Assembly (NCBI GenBank): GCA_963422675.2
Contig: CAXVYS010000021.1
Span: 239,311-303,310, forward strand
Source of the DNA: UBA4416 sp963422675
GTDB lineage: Bacteria; Bacteroidota; Bacteroidia; B-17B0; Aurantibacillaceae
Length of the DNA stretch: 64,000 nucleotides
Direction of reading: 5' to 3'
Of this stretch, positions 18,501 through 27,801 are shown piece after piece (the stretch's first letter is position 1; each line of letters opens with the position of its first letter). The position numbers and the translations under genes are program-made. The notes beneath the pieces are model-generated. The model was not told the DNA's origin. It saw nothing but the letters and a program-made list of their open reading frames with translations, and did no database searches.

Positions 18501-19109
18501 CTATTCAATGGGTTTTTTAGTTGTTTTTCGTTTGTTAATCCATCGGTCGATCTGCCACACTAAAAGAGCAGAGCCGGTTCCAACAATAGCACCACCTAAT
18601 ACATCGCTCGGATAATGCACTCCCAAACGCATGCGCGAATAACCTACAGCACCGGCATATAAATAGCAAGGAACAGCAACATACCATTTTTTGGTAGATA
18701 AGGTCATAGAGGTTGCCATGGCAAAGGCGAGGGACGTATGGCCTGATGGAAATGAATAAGGTCCCGAATCCGTTCTTTTAATAATATCGGTTGGATAAGA
18801 ATAATAAGGCCGATCTCTTTGAACACCGTACTTTAAGCCACTGGTTAATACCACATTTAAGGCAATGGCAACGCAGGTTTTAGCACCGTTTCGCATCATT
18901 GCTTTATCTTTACGGATATAACCTGTAAGTAATAATGAACCAGGGGCAATTACTGCGGCAGGGTATACAGAAGCCGATGTTATTTTCATGGCATGATCCC
19001 ACTGTGGATGATCTGTTTCATTGAGACGTTGTAATAGTTGAAAATCAAGAGATTGAGTGTTCCCTCTTAAACAAAAAAACAGGAGTAAAAGAAACGTCGG
19101 GTACTTCAA
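18501..19109 (-). CDS. PAP2 family phosphatase with signal peptide
   Basis: 202 residues. A signal sequence at the N-terminus is followed by PAP2 motifs KYGVQRDRP (classic KX6RP), SFPSGHTS and SRMRLGVHYPSD, all with their catalytic Arg and His residues. It is an integral membrane or periplasmic lipid phosphatase; the substrate is not identifiable. The TTG start (19107-19109) overlaps the TGA stop of the M50 protease gene upstream as TTGA, implying translational coupling. The PAP2 gene at 9443 is a distant relative with different motif spacing. Confidence 0.9.
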   Translation of the reverse strand: MKYPTFLLLLFFCLRGNTQSLDFQLLQRLNETDHPQWDHAMKITSASVYPAAVIAPGSLLLTGYIRKDKAMMRNGAKTCVAIALNVVLTSGLKYGVQRDRPYYSYPTDIIKRTDSGPYSFPSGHTSLAFAMATSMTLSTKKWYVAVPCYLYAGAVGYSRMRLGVHYPSDVLGGAIVGTGSALLVWQIDRWINKRKTTKKPIE

Positions 19110-20068
19110 ATTAAACTGGTATATTTTGCTAATAAATAGGTAACAGGAACCACAATAAAAAAGAGAATATACAGCAACATGACGAATGTTTTACCGAACC
19201 ACTTCAGATCTTTAATAATGGGTGTTTTTAAAACGGATGAAACATGTTGTATTAATCCGGCTTCTATAACACTGTATTGTTGAACCCCGGCTTGTATGCC
19301 GGCATAACGTTTACTGAAAGAAAGGATAATACAATCTCTGATGATCCAGTAATTTCTATCGGATAGCTCATTGTAATCGCAAATGTAGGGGATGTTTTCC
19401 TGCTTAAGGTATTCCCTGATCTTATGGTTTTTAATTTCCATTATCAAATCAAAGATCATAGATGCAGGAACGATTAAAAAGAAAATACTTTTAAAAATGA
19501 TCGCTAAAAATAAGATACATACGATAGAAATGATCGTAAAAACAACGCGTATCACATGGTTGTGATTTATAAACAGGGCTTCTAAAAGCCTTCCGCCGTC
19601 TAAGGGAATAAAAGGCAGTAAGTTAAATAAGTTAAGCACTAAAAAAATATGCCCTAACATTTCAATACGGGCGTTAGGGAAATACAGGTTATATATTGAT
19701 AGGATAAAACCAATGATAATACCGGGTACAGGGCCGGCAAGTATCACTACGCTCATTTGCCTTTGGGAGATAGTTGATTTTTTACCGGTAACATATGCAC
19801 CCAATAAGGGCAATACAAATAATTTAACGTTGGTATAATTAAAGGCTTTCATGGCAAAGAAATGCCCCGACTCATGTATTAAAAGCACCAGTAAAACAGC
19901 CGCTATATAAATAAAGTCAAGATCAAAAATCACATAAAATAAGAAGCCATAGATAGCAAGGCTGATCAGCGATTTACGAATCCAGTTTTGTTTATCCTGA
20001 ACTAATACCGGTTTAGGTAAAATGCCCGGTTGTTGGTTTTGGTGTTCTTCCGTCTCAAAATTTTCCAC
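19106..20068 (-). CDS. M50 family (site-2 protease type) zinc metallopeptidase
   Basis: 320 residues with a cytoplasmic N-terminal ~35 residues and about six membrane helices. The zinc site HESGH (65-69) lies in the second helix and the second metal ligand in PLDGGR (Asp157), as in SpoIVFB-type site-2 proteases. No PDZ or CBS domain is present. Family members cleave transmembrane segments of regulators such as anti-sigma factors. The only direct partner in the window is the PAP2 gene, whose TTG start overlaps its stop; no anti-sigma gene is adjacent, so its substrate is unknown. It is divergent from the amino-acid permease at 20204. Confidence 0.88.
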   Translation of the reverse strand: MENFETEEHQNQQPGILPKPVLVQDKQNWIRKSLISLAIYGFLFYVIFDLDFIYIAAVLLVLLIHESGHFFAMKAFNYTNVKLFVLPLLGAYVTGKKSTISQRQMSVVILAGPVPGIIIGFILSIYNLYFPNARIEMLGHIFLVLNLFNLLPFIPLDGGRLLEALFINHNHVIRVVFTIISIVCILFLAIIFKSIFFLIVPASMIFDLIMEIKNHKIREYLKQENIPYICDYNELSDRNYWIIRDCIILSFSKRYAGIQAGVQQYSVIEAGLIQHVSSVLKTPIIKDLKWFGKTFVMLLYILFFIVVPVTYLLAKYTSLI

Positions 20069-20154
20069 ACCGCTAAATTAATGTTTTGAAAATTAAAAAA
20101 TCCACTCTCTTTACTAATAATTATGGTTTGATGTATTTTTAATTAAAAAAAAGA

Positions 20155-20162
20155 TATATTTG
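20155..20162 (+). promoter_or_regulatory. Candidate -7 element for APC permease
   Basis: TATATTTG matches TAnnTTTG 42 bases before the ATG at 20204. A TTG at 20128-20130 gives a 24-base spacer, slightly longer than usual. Confidence 0.45.
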
Positions 20163-20203
20163 AGATATACTTAATTTAACAATAATTAATAGAATATAAA
20201 CGT

Positions 20204-21682
20204 ATGTCAGTTTGGAGAGTAAAACCAGTATCAGCCTTTGAGGCGGATATGAAAAAAAGTGATTTAAAAAGAGTTTTGACTAAATGGGGATTAACCTCCC
20301 TGGGTATCGGGGCAATTATTGGCGGTGGTATTTTTACATTAACAGGAATTGCCGCACATGATTATGCAGGCCCTGCATTAGCTTTATCGTTCGTTATCGC
20401 CGGCATAGGTTGCTTATTTGCGTCGTTGTGTTATGCAGAGTTTGCCTCTGTATTACCGGTGGAAGGTTCAGCATATGCTTATGCCTACGGTACAGTAGGT
20501 GAATTATTTGCGTGGTTTATTGGTTGGAATTTAATATTGGAATACATGATGGGGGCTACCACTGTGGCCGTTGCATGGAGTGGCTATTTTGTGAAACTCT
20601 TACATTTGTTCAGAGTCGATTTTCCAATATGGCTTTGTAATGATTTAGCAACTGCTACGGAAAAAAGCCTGGAACTGGGTTTAACGCCTCCTAGTTTCGC
20701 TTTTAATTTACCGGCTTTATTAATTACCTGGTTAGTAACTTATATATTAGTAAAAGGAATTAAAGAAGCGGCTAATACGAATAACGTTATTGTAATTATA
20801 AAAATAGCGGTTGTATTGTTTGTAATTATAGTTGGTGCCTTTTATATTAAAGCTGAAAACTGGACACCTTTTATTCCGGATAAAGTTCCGGTTATTGGTG
20901 AAGACGGAATTGCTACCGGTAAATTTAATTTTGGTTTTGGTGGTGTATTAACAGCGGCAACCATTGTATTCTTTGCCTATATCGGTTTCGATGCTGTTTC
21001 AACACAATCGGGCGAAGCGATTAATCCTAAAAAAGATGTGCCTTTTGCGATCATTGCTTCATTAGTAATTTGTACAGTGTTATATATACTGGTATCATTG
21101 GTTTTAACAGGTATGGTAAAATACGATCAGCTCGATAAAGCAGCTCCTGTAGCATCGGCGTTTTCAGGTATTGGTTTAAACTGGGCTGTGTTTATTATTA
21201 CATTGGCAGCAACGGCAGGTTTAACATCTGTAATGCTGGTAATGATGTTGGGACAAACCCGTATTTTCTTAGGTATGGCTAAAGACGGTTTATTACCTCA
21301 GTTTTTCAAAACACTTCACCCTAAATTTAAAACACCCCATAAAAGTACAGTACTGGTTGGTTTAATTGTTTCAGTAGTAGCCGCTTTAACGCCTATTGAT
21401 AAGGTTAGTCAAATGTGTAGTATGGGAACCCTTTTAGCGTTTGCAATGGTATGTGTGGCGGTAATGATTTTACGTTATAAAAAACCGGAGTTGGAAAGAC
21501 CTTATCGTACACCTGCTGTGTATGTAGTTGGCTGTTTAGGTGTGGCATTTAATATCTTTTTAATGTGTTTTGTACGTAAAGAAACATGGATTGCTTTTTT
21601 AATCTGGGGAGCAATAGGTATTATATTTTACTTTGTTTACAGTAAAAGAAACAGTAAGCTAGAAAAACCGGAAACAGAGTAA
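20204..21682 (+). CDS. APC-family amino-acid permease (cationic amino-acid transporter type)
   Basis: 492 residues with about 12 to 14 membrane helices. The first helix carries the APC substrate motif IGAIIGGGIFTLTG, and FFAYIGFDAVSTQSGEAINP after the sixth helix is characteristic of the CAT/YfnA-like branch of cationic and broad-specificity amino-acid permeases. MLGQTRIFLGMAKDGLLP is the conserved loop following helix eight. It takes up amino acids by proton symport or exchange; the substrate is not certain. It precedes a second, more distant APC permease (21789) separated by an intergenic repeat. Both are divergent from the M50 gene. Confidence 0.9.
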   Translation: MSVWRVKPVSAFEADMKKSDLKRVLTKWGLTSLGIGAIIGGGIFTLTGIAAHDYAGPALALSFVIAGIGCLFASLCYAEFASVLPVEGSAYAYAYGTVGELFAWFIGWNLILEYMMGATTVAVAWSGYFVKLLHLFRVDFPIWLCNDLATATEKSLELGLTPPSFAFNLPALLITWLVTYILVKGIKEAANTNNVIVIIKIAVVLFVIIVGAFYIKAENWTPFIPDKVPVIGEDGIATGKFNFGFGGVLTAATIVFFAYIGFDAVSTQSGEAINPKKDVPFAIIASLVICTVLYILVSLVLTGMVKYDQLDKAAPVASAFSGIGLNWAVFIITLAATAGLTSVMLVMMLGQTRIFLGMAKDGLLPQFFKTLHPKFKTPHKSTVLVGLIVSVVAALTPIDKVSQMCSMGTLLAFAMVCVAVMILRYKKPELERPYRTPAVYVVGCLGVAFNIFLMCFVRKETWIAFLIWGAIGIIFYFVYSKRNSKLEKPETE

Positions 21683-21713
21683 ATTCATTTGTCGAACAGT
21701 CTCAAACAATACA

Positions 21714-21784
21714 GTCATGCTGAACTTGATTCAACATCTCATGAGACCTTGAAGCATTCCGATAGCTATTGGAATCAGAGTGAC
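21714..21784. repeat. Bacteroidota-type intergenic palindromic element
   Basis: A 71-base element bounded by GTCA and TGAC, with an inner near-palindrome ATTCCGATAGCTATTGGAAT (21756-21775). It ends five bases before the ATG of the second permease. Partial copies of its left arm occur at 5020-5043 and near 1414, and a CCGA-AGC-TCGG core like its centre occurs at 34177-34190. Confidence 0.6.
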
Positions 21785-21788
21785 ATAA

Positions 21789-23249
21789 ATGAAAAATAGA
21801 ACGATGAAAAAATCCCTGAACTTATTTGATACGACGCTCCTGGTAGCTGGGTCTATGATAGGTTCGGGGATTTTTATTGTTAGTTCCGATATAGCCCGTT
21901 CTGTAGGTTCTGCAGGCTGGCTCCTGGTCGTTTGGGTTTTATCGGGAGTTATTACGCTATTTGCCGCTTTAAGTTATGGCGAGCTTGCCGGAATGATGCC
22001 ACAAGCGGGTGGACAGTTCGTTTACATTAAAAAAGCATTTGGAGAGTTAACTGCTTTTGTATACGGTTGGACTGTTTTTCTCGTCATACAAACAGGTGTT
22101 ATTGCCGCCGTAGCTGTAGCCTTTGCTAAGTTTACAGGCGTGTTCATTCATTTTTTTGAAGAAGGAAACGTTCTGATAGAGATCGTTCATTTTAAAATAA
22201 CAAGCGCACAATTATTGGCCATTGCAATTATAGCTATTCTTACATTTATTAACACACGGGGCATTGAAAATGGAAAAGCCATTCAACGCATCTTTACCTC
22301 TGCAAAACTAATAGCCTTGTTTGCTTTAATTATTGTGGGGATCTATTATGGTTTTCATACGAACGTATTTTCTGATAATATGGCCAATGCATGGGATGCT
22401 AAAAAAGTCGGACCGGGTAGTATTTGTCCTGAATTTATACCGCTATCAGGTATGACTCTGGCAACAGCCCTTGGTGTAGCAATGATTGGCTCTTTGTTTA
22501 GCAGCGATGCCTGGAACAATGTCACCTTTATTGCCGGTGAAGTAGAAAATCCGAAGCGGAATATTCCTTTGGGATTATTTTTTGGAGTAAGCATTGTTAC
22601 CATCATCTATGTATTGGCTAACGTGGCATATTTATGTTTATTACCTGTTGAAGGATGTCCGGTATCTGGTTCGTCTGTTTTACAACAAGGCATTATGTTT
22701 GCTCAAAAAGACAGGGTAGGAGCGGCAGCTTTATTTACCGTGTTTGGCAATACAGCAAAGTATTTAATGGCTGCTTTAATTATGGTTTCTACTTTTGGTT
22801 GTAATAATGGATTGATACTCGCAGGCTCCCGTTTATTTCAATCCATGGCCAAGGAAGGATTGTTTTTTAAAAGTGCGGCAAAGCTGAATAAATTTCAGGT
22901 TCCTTCCAACGCATTGGTATTCCAGGGAATCTGGGCATCGGCTTTATGCTTAAGTGGTTCTTATGCCGATCTGCTGGATTACTGCACGTTTTCATCCTTA
23001 ATATTTTACATCATTACCATTGCCGGTATTTTTGTATTACGAAAAAAAATGCCCGATACCGAAAGACCTTACAAAGCTTTTGGTTATCCTGTGATTCCGG
23101 CATTATACATCATTATTACCAGTTTAATTTGTATTGATCTCCTGGTTTATAAAACCTTCAATACAGGTATGGGCTTATTAATTATCGCATTAGGTGTTCC
23201 GGTTTATTTTTTATTTAGACGAAACAAAAATGCCATTCCGGAAAATTAG
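21789..23249 (+). CDS. APC-family amino-acid permease (LAT/SteT-like)
   Basis: 486 residues, about 12 membrane helices. VAGSMIGSGIFIVSSDIA is the helix-1 substrate motif, ALSYGELAGMMPQAGGQFVYI follows helix 2 and WNNVTFIAGEVENPKRNIP is the conserved segment after helix 6, all typical of the LAT/SteT branch of APC exchangers. It differs clearly from the CAT-like permease at 20204, so the pair is not a recent duplication. ATG at 21789 or 21804 are both possible starts. Its 3' end overlaps the next gene by 20 bases. Confidence 0.9.
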   Translation: MKNRTMKKSLNLFDTTLLVAGSMIGSGIFIVSSDIARSVGSAGWLLVVWVLSGVITLFAALSYGELAGMMPQAGGQFVYIKKAFGELTAFVYGWTVFLVIQTGVIAAVAVAFAKFTGVFIHFFEEGNVLIEIVHFKITSAQLLAIAIIAILTFINTRGIENGKAIQRIFTSAKLIALFALIIVGIYYGFHTNVFSDNMANAWDAKKVGPGSICPEFIPLSGMTLATALGVAMIGSLFSSDAWNNVTFIAGEVENPKRNIPLGLFFGVSIVTIIYVLANVAYLCLLPVEGCPVSGSSVLQQGIMFAQKDRVGAAALFTVFGNTAKYLMAALIMVSTFGCNNGLILAGSRLFQSMAKEGLFFKSAAKLNKFQVPSNALVFQGIWASALCLSGSYADLLDYCTFSSLIFYIITIAGIFVLRKKMPDTERPYKAFGYPVIPALYIIITSLICIDLLVYKTFNTGMGLLIIALGVPVYFLFRRNKNAIPEN

Positions 23250-24156
23250 AAACTGGTTATTCAACCTATTTCATTTTAATAAACAGGAACGTAACGGGGT
23301 ATTTATCCTATGCCTGATTCTAGCCGTTTTAGTCGCCTTAAAGTTATTGCTGCCTTATCTGGTTGATAGAAATAATAAAGTAGAGCTCATCTCTTTTAAG
23401 GTAGTTTCTTCGCCAAACAGTGCTGATATACCGGAACGAAAGCAGGATGAAAAAGACTCAAAAGCATTTTCAGAAACACCAACTTATTCAGCCGAACGTT
23501 TTGTATTTAATCCCAATACCATTTCCGAAGAAGATGCGCAAACCCTTGGTTTTTCTAAAAAGTTAAGCACTACATTAATCAAATTCAGAAATAAAGGCGG
23601 CAAATTTTTTAAACCGGAAGATCTGAAAAAACTCTATGGCCTGTCTCCTAAGCTATATGAGGAACTCGAACCGTATATTTTAATTCCACATCTAAAAAAA
23701 GAATTCAAAAAAGATTCGGTTTTTGCTAAACCACATTATCCCGAAAAGAAAGCCTATACCAAAACAGTAGTAGAAATAAATTCAGCAGATAGTTTATCAA
23801 TTGTGTATTTAAAAGGAATCGGTCCCGGCTTTACAAAACGGATCCTGAAGTACAGAACCCTTTTGGGAGGCTTCCATTCTATGAATCAGTTAAAAGAAAT
23901 ATGGGGAATGACAGACAGTGTATTTGTGTTGTTATCTTCTCAAATTACGCTTAATACGGCTGCCATTACTAAAATTCCAATTAATGTCATTGATTTAAAC
24001 AGTCTTAAAAAACATCCTTACTTTAGTTTTCAGGCTGCCGGCGCTTTAGTCAATTACAGGGCAAAGCATGGTAAATTAACCGAAAAAGATGTGGTTAATT
24101 CAGGTGTTTTTAGTGCTGAAAAGCTACAATTGATCTTACCTTATTTACAGTATTAA
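23230..24156 (+). CDS. Helix-hairpin-helix (ComEA-like) membrane-anchored protein
   Basis: 308 residues from the ATG at 23230, overlapping the permease stop by 20 bases; an in-frame ATG at 23194 would deepen the overlap and add 12 unlikely residues. One N-terminal membrane helix (GVFILCLILAVLVALKLLLPYL) is followed by three ComEA-type helix-hairpin-helix repeats: FNPNTISEEDAQTLGF, INSADSLSIVYLKGIGPGF and IDLNSLKKHPYFSF. HhH domains bind DNA non-specifically. In Bacteroidota such proteins are common and often annotated as competence-like; a role in DNA uptake is possible but not shown. The helix anchors the repeats outside or at the membrane. Confidence 0.85.
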   Translation: MPFRKIRNWLFNLFHFNKQERNGVFILCLILAVLVALKLLLPYLVDRNNKVELISFKVVSSPNSADIPERKQDEKDSKAFSETPTYSAERFVFNPNTISEEDAQTLGFSKKLSTTLIKFRNKGGKFFKPEDLKKLYGLSPKLYEELEPYILIPHLKKEFKKDSVFAKPHYPEKKAYTKTVVEINSADSLSIVYLKGIGPGFTKRILKYRTLLGGFHSMNQLKEIWGMTDSVFVLLSSQITLNTAAITKIPINVIDLNSLKKHPYFSFQAAGALVNYRAKHGKLTEKDVVNSGVFSAEKLQLILPYLQY

Positions 24157-24197
24157 TTAGCTTTGTACATTCTTACTAAAACCGTATTTTTACAAGT

Positions 24198-26084
24198 ATG
24201 TACAGGATACTCGCTTTTTTCTGGAAATACAATTTACCCCGTTGGTCTATCCTGATCATTGATCTTATTGTATGTGCTTTTTCACTGACCCTGGCTTTTT
24301 TTCTAAGATTCAATTTTAAATCTATTCCCGCAGAAGACCTTAAAAATCTTCCTTACGACTATCTCATCCTGTTGAGTATCCGGTTGGGCTCTTTTATCAT
24401 TTCAAAAACCTATAAAGGAGTGGTACGGTATACCGGATCGAGTGATGCCATGCGTATTTTTAAAGTGGTAATTACCGGAAGCGCACTGTTAGTAGTGGTT
24501 AATGTTACCACCTATTCTTTATTCGGATATTTTATCATTCCAACAGCCATCATCGTGATTGATGCACTGGTTACTTTATTTTTAATGATCAGCTCCCGCC
24601 TGGCGGTTAAAGCTGTTTATTTCGAAAATAAAAATCCTGAAAAAGAAAAAATGCAGGTGATTATATATGGAGCGGGCGAATCAGGGATTATTACCAAACG
24701 GACACTCGACAGGGATGCCGCCATTCGTTACAAGGTTGTAGGTTTTGTAGATGACGATGCCAGGAAAAAAGGACGAAGTGTGGAAGGTGTATTTGTATAC
24801 AGTTCAAATAAATTAGGTGAATTGATCAAAGAAAAAGCAGTGGATTCGGTGATCATTAGTATTCAGAATTTATCGCCTACTAAAAAAAATCAGATCATTG
24901 AAGAATGTTTAAAGTATGATGTAAGAGTCTTAAACGTTCCCCCGGTAACCAAATGGATCAATGGTGAGTTAAGTTTCAACCAAATTAAAGGGATTAATAT
25001 TGAAGAACTATTGGAGCGGGAACCTATTAAATTAGATAACACACTCATAAACGAGCAGCTCAACCATAAAATTATTTTAATTACCGGTGCTGCAGGGTCT
25101 ATAGGGAGCGAGTTGGCAAGGCAATGCGCCAAATACAATCCAACTTTACTGGTATTGTTGGATCAGGCAGAAAGCCCTTTGCATGAATTAAACCTGGAAT
25201 TTGATGAAAAAGAAATTCCCTGTAAGTACGAGGTAGTGATTGCCGATGTGAGGAATAAAGAACGAATGTACAATGTGTTTAACACGTTTAAACCAAATAT
25301 TGTATTTCATGCGGCGGCCTATAAACATGTGCCTATGATGGAGAATAACCCCTCCGAATCAATCTTTACAAATATTTTAGGGACTAAAATAGTAGCAGAT
25401 TTGGCAGTAAAATTCGAGGTCGAAAAATTTGTGATGATCTCCACCGATAAAGCCGTTAACCCAACCAATGTGATGGGGGCATCAAAACGTATTGCCGAGA
25501 TCTACACGCAAAGCTTAGGGAAAAACGCTTCTACCAAATTCATCACCACCCGTTTTGGAAATGTATTAGGGTCTAACGGTTCGGTTATCCCCCGCTTTAA
25601 AAAACAAATAGAGCAGGGAGGTCCCATCACCATTACACATCCTGATATTACCCGCTTTTTTATGACGATTCCCGAATCCTGCCAGTTGGTTTTAGAAGCC
25701 GGATGTATGGGAAAAGGTGGGGAAATATTTGTGTTCGATATGGGGCAATCGGTTAAGATTGTAGATCTGGCAAGAAAGATGATCTCCCTCTCTGGCTTAA
25801 AAGAAAACACGGACATTAAAATTATATACACAGGTTTACGCCCCGGCGAAAAATTATACGAAGAATTGTTAGCCAGTTCAGAGAACTCTCTGCCAACTCA
25901 TCATAAGCAAATACTGGTAGGAAAGGTGAGAGAATATGAATTTACGGAAGTCATCAAATTTATTGATGAATTAATTGCCTTATTTGATACGCAAAACAAC
26001 GACCTTATTGTGTCTAAAATGAAAGATATTGTACCTGAATTTTTAAGTAATAATTCTGTATTTCAAACCCTCGATAAAAATTAA
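24198..26084 (+). CDS. Polysaccharide biosynthesis protein, CapD/WbpM-like NDP-sugar 4,6-dehydratase
   Basis: 628 residues. Four N-terminal membrane helices are followed by a first nucleotide-binding region (VIIYGAGESGI, ~155) and the catalytic short-chain dehydrogenase domain (ILITGAAGSIGSELARQ, ~290). The active-site segment STDKAVNPTNVMGASKR has Met in place of the usual Tyr, as in WbpM, CapD and FlaA1-type UDP-GlcNAc 4,6-dehydratases. It makes a 4-keto-6-deoxy sugar nucleotide for O-antigen, capsule or glycoprotein. A phosphatase and a GT4 transferase follow on the same strand. The rest of a glycan cluster is not in the window. Confidence 0.92.
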   Translation: MYRILAFFWKYNLPRWSILIIDLIVCAFSLTLAFFLRFNFKSIPAEDLKNLPYDYLILLSIRLGSFIISKTYKGVVRYTGSSDAMRIFKVVITGSALLVVVNVTTYSLFGYFIIPTAIIVIDALVTLFLMISSRLAVKAVYFENKNPEKEKMQVIIYGAGESGIITKRTLDRDAAIRYKVVGFVDDDARKKGRSVEGVFVYSSNKLGELIKEKAVDSVIISIQNLSPTKKNQIIEECLKYDVRVLNVPPVTKWINGELSFNQIKGINIEELLEREPIKLDNTLINEQLNHKIILITGAAGSIGSELARQCAKYNPTLLVLLDQAESPLHELNLEFDEKEIPCKYEVVIADVRNKERMYNVFNTFKPNIVFHAAAYKHVPMMENNPSESIFTNILGTKIVADLAVKFEVEKFVMISTDKAVNPTNVMGASKRIAEIYTQSLGKNASTKFITTRFGNVLGSNGSVIPRFKKQIEQGGPITITHPDITRFFMTIPESCQLVLEAGCMGKGGEIFVFDMGQSVKIVDLARKMISLSGLKENTDIKIIYTGLRPGEKLYEELLASSENSLPTHHKQILVGKVREYEFTEVIKFIDELIALFDTQNNDLIVSKMKDIVPEFLSNNSVFQTLDKN

Positions 26085-26125
26085 TGATGGTGTTGCTCAT
26101 ACTGGCACCTATTATAAAACAGACA

Positions 26126-27751
26126 ATGAAAAACATACTTGCCCTACTGTTTCTTACAGGTTCTCTTTTTTCTCAAACCAAATCAGAATTAAAACAGCCT
26201 AAGTTGGTTGTTGGCATTGTGGTAGATCAAATGCGCCACGATTACATTTACCGCTATTGGGATAAATTTGGAACAGGTGGTTTCAAAAAAATTATTTCCG
26301 ATGGCTATTTCTTTAAAAATGCGCACTATAATTATGTGCCAACCTTTACAGGTCCGGGGCATGCTTCTATTTATACAGGAACCACGCCAAGTACACATGG
26401 CATTATTGCAAACGATTGGTTCGTGAAAGAAACCAATCAAATGATGTACTGCACAGATGATAAAACAGTAAAGTCTGTTGGTACAGAAAGTAAAGCAGGA
26501 TTAATGTCTCCTAAAAACTTACTGGTAACAACCATAGGCGACGAGTTGAAATTGGCCACAGGTCAGCAATCTAAAGTATTTGCCATTTCTTTAAAAGACA
26601 GAAGCTCTATTTTACCGGCCGGGCATAGTGCCAATGGGGCTTTTTGGTTTGATGGAAGCAATGGTAAGTTTATTTCCAGTACACATTACATGAACCAATT
26701 ACCGGTATGGTTAAATGAATTTAACGATCAGCAATTGGCAAAAAAATATTTAACACAAGGGTGGAATACCTTGTATCCCATTGCCGGTTATACGGAAAGT
26801 ATTGCAGACAAGAACAATTACGAAAAAGCCCCCAATAAAAAGGATAGCGCTGTTTTCCCATACGAATACAGTAAGCAGTTAACCAAAAATGATTACGAAA
26901 TTTTGAAAGCAACTCCTTATGGAAACACTATAACTAAAGATTTGGCGTTGGCCTGCTTAAAAGCAGAGAATTTAGGGAAAGGAAAAAAAACAGATATGTT
27001 ATGCGTTAGCTTTTCATCTACGGATTACGTAGGGCATTCCTATGGTCCCCGCAGTGTGGAAATAGAGGATGTGTACCTCCGGTTGGATAAAGACCTGGAA
27101 GAATTGATCAATAGCTTAAATGCAACAGTAGGAAAAGATAATTATGTGCTGTTCTTAACCGCCGATCATGGTGCTTGTGATGTACCGGCTCATTTAAAAG
27201 ACCTGAAAATTCCCGGTGGTTATATCAATGAACCCGAATTAGAAAAAACATTGAAATCATTTTGCAAGTCTAACTACGGAGATTCTTTAATTTCATGCCT
27301 GGTCAATCAGCAGATTTTTCTAAATGAAGCAAAAATCTCTTCTATGAAATTAGACAGAGCGTTAATAGAACATAGTTTATCTGATTACCTGTTAACCATT
27401 AAAGGAGTGGCAGAAGCTTATCCATCGGATGTATTAAGGTACGAAAACTTTACCGAAGGAACTTTTAAATTCCTGATCCAAAAGGGTTATAACCATGTGA
27501 GAAGTGGTAATGTAGCATTTTCGTATAATCCGGCATGGATGGAATATATGAATAAGGGAACAACACATGGAGCCTCCTATAGTTATGATACCCACGTGCC
27601 CGTTATCTTTTATGGAATGGGAATTTCAAAAGGAAGTTCCGTAAAAAAAGTAAATGTGGTAGATATTGCTCCAACTATTTCGTTAATGCTACATATGTCT
27701 TTCCCTAACGGAACCTCAGGAAGGCCGCTGGAAGAGCTTTTTAGTAAATAA
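26126..27751 (+). CDS. PafA-like alkaline phosphatase family protein, secreted
   Basis: 541 residues from the ATG at 26126; an earlier in-frame ATG at 26084 would put 14 extra residues before the signal peptide. The signal peptide ends at GSLFSQ. LVVGIVVDQMRHDYIYRYW, PTFTGPGHASIYTGTTPSTHGI and LTADHGACDV match the PafA family, with the Thr of FTGPGH in the nucleophile position and metal-binding Asp/His residues conserved. PafA-type enzymes are calcium-independent, zinc-using phosphomonoesterases active on phosphomonoesters when phosphate is scarce or not. It follows the CapD-like gene with little space. Role in phosphate scavenging is inferred from family. Confidence 0.9.
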   Translation: MKNILALLFLTGSLFSQTKSELKQPKLVVGIVVDQMRHDYIYRYWDKFGTGGFKKIISDGYFFKNAHYNYVPTFTGPGHASIYTGTTPSTHGIIANDWFVKETNQMMYCTDDKTVKSVGTESKAGLMSPKNLLVTTIGDELKLATGQQSKVFAISLKDRSSILPAGHSANGAFWFDGSNGKFISSTHYMNQLPVWLNEFNDQQLAKKYLTQGWNTLYPIAGYTESIADKNNYEKAPNKKDSAVFPYEYSKQLTKNDYEILKATPYGNTITKDLALACLKAENLGKGKKTDMLCVSFSSTDYVGHSYGPRSVEIEDVYLRLDKDLEELINSLNATVGKDNYVLFLTADHGACDVPAHLKDLKIPGGYINEPELEKTLKSFCKSNYGDSLISCLVNQQIFLNEAKISSMKLDRALIEHSLSDYLLTIKGVAEAYPSDVLRYENFTEGTFKFLIQKGYNHVRSGNVAFSYNPAWMEYMNKGTTHGASYSYDTHVPVIFYGMGISKGSSVKKVNVVDIAPTISLMLHMSFPNGTSGRPLEELFSK

Positions 27752-27801
27752 ACAGAGCATTACGATTCCGGTTTTGGGTAAAATATCCTGTATTTAATTA
27801 A

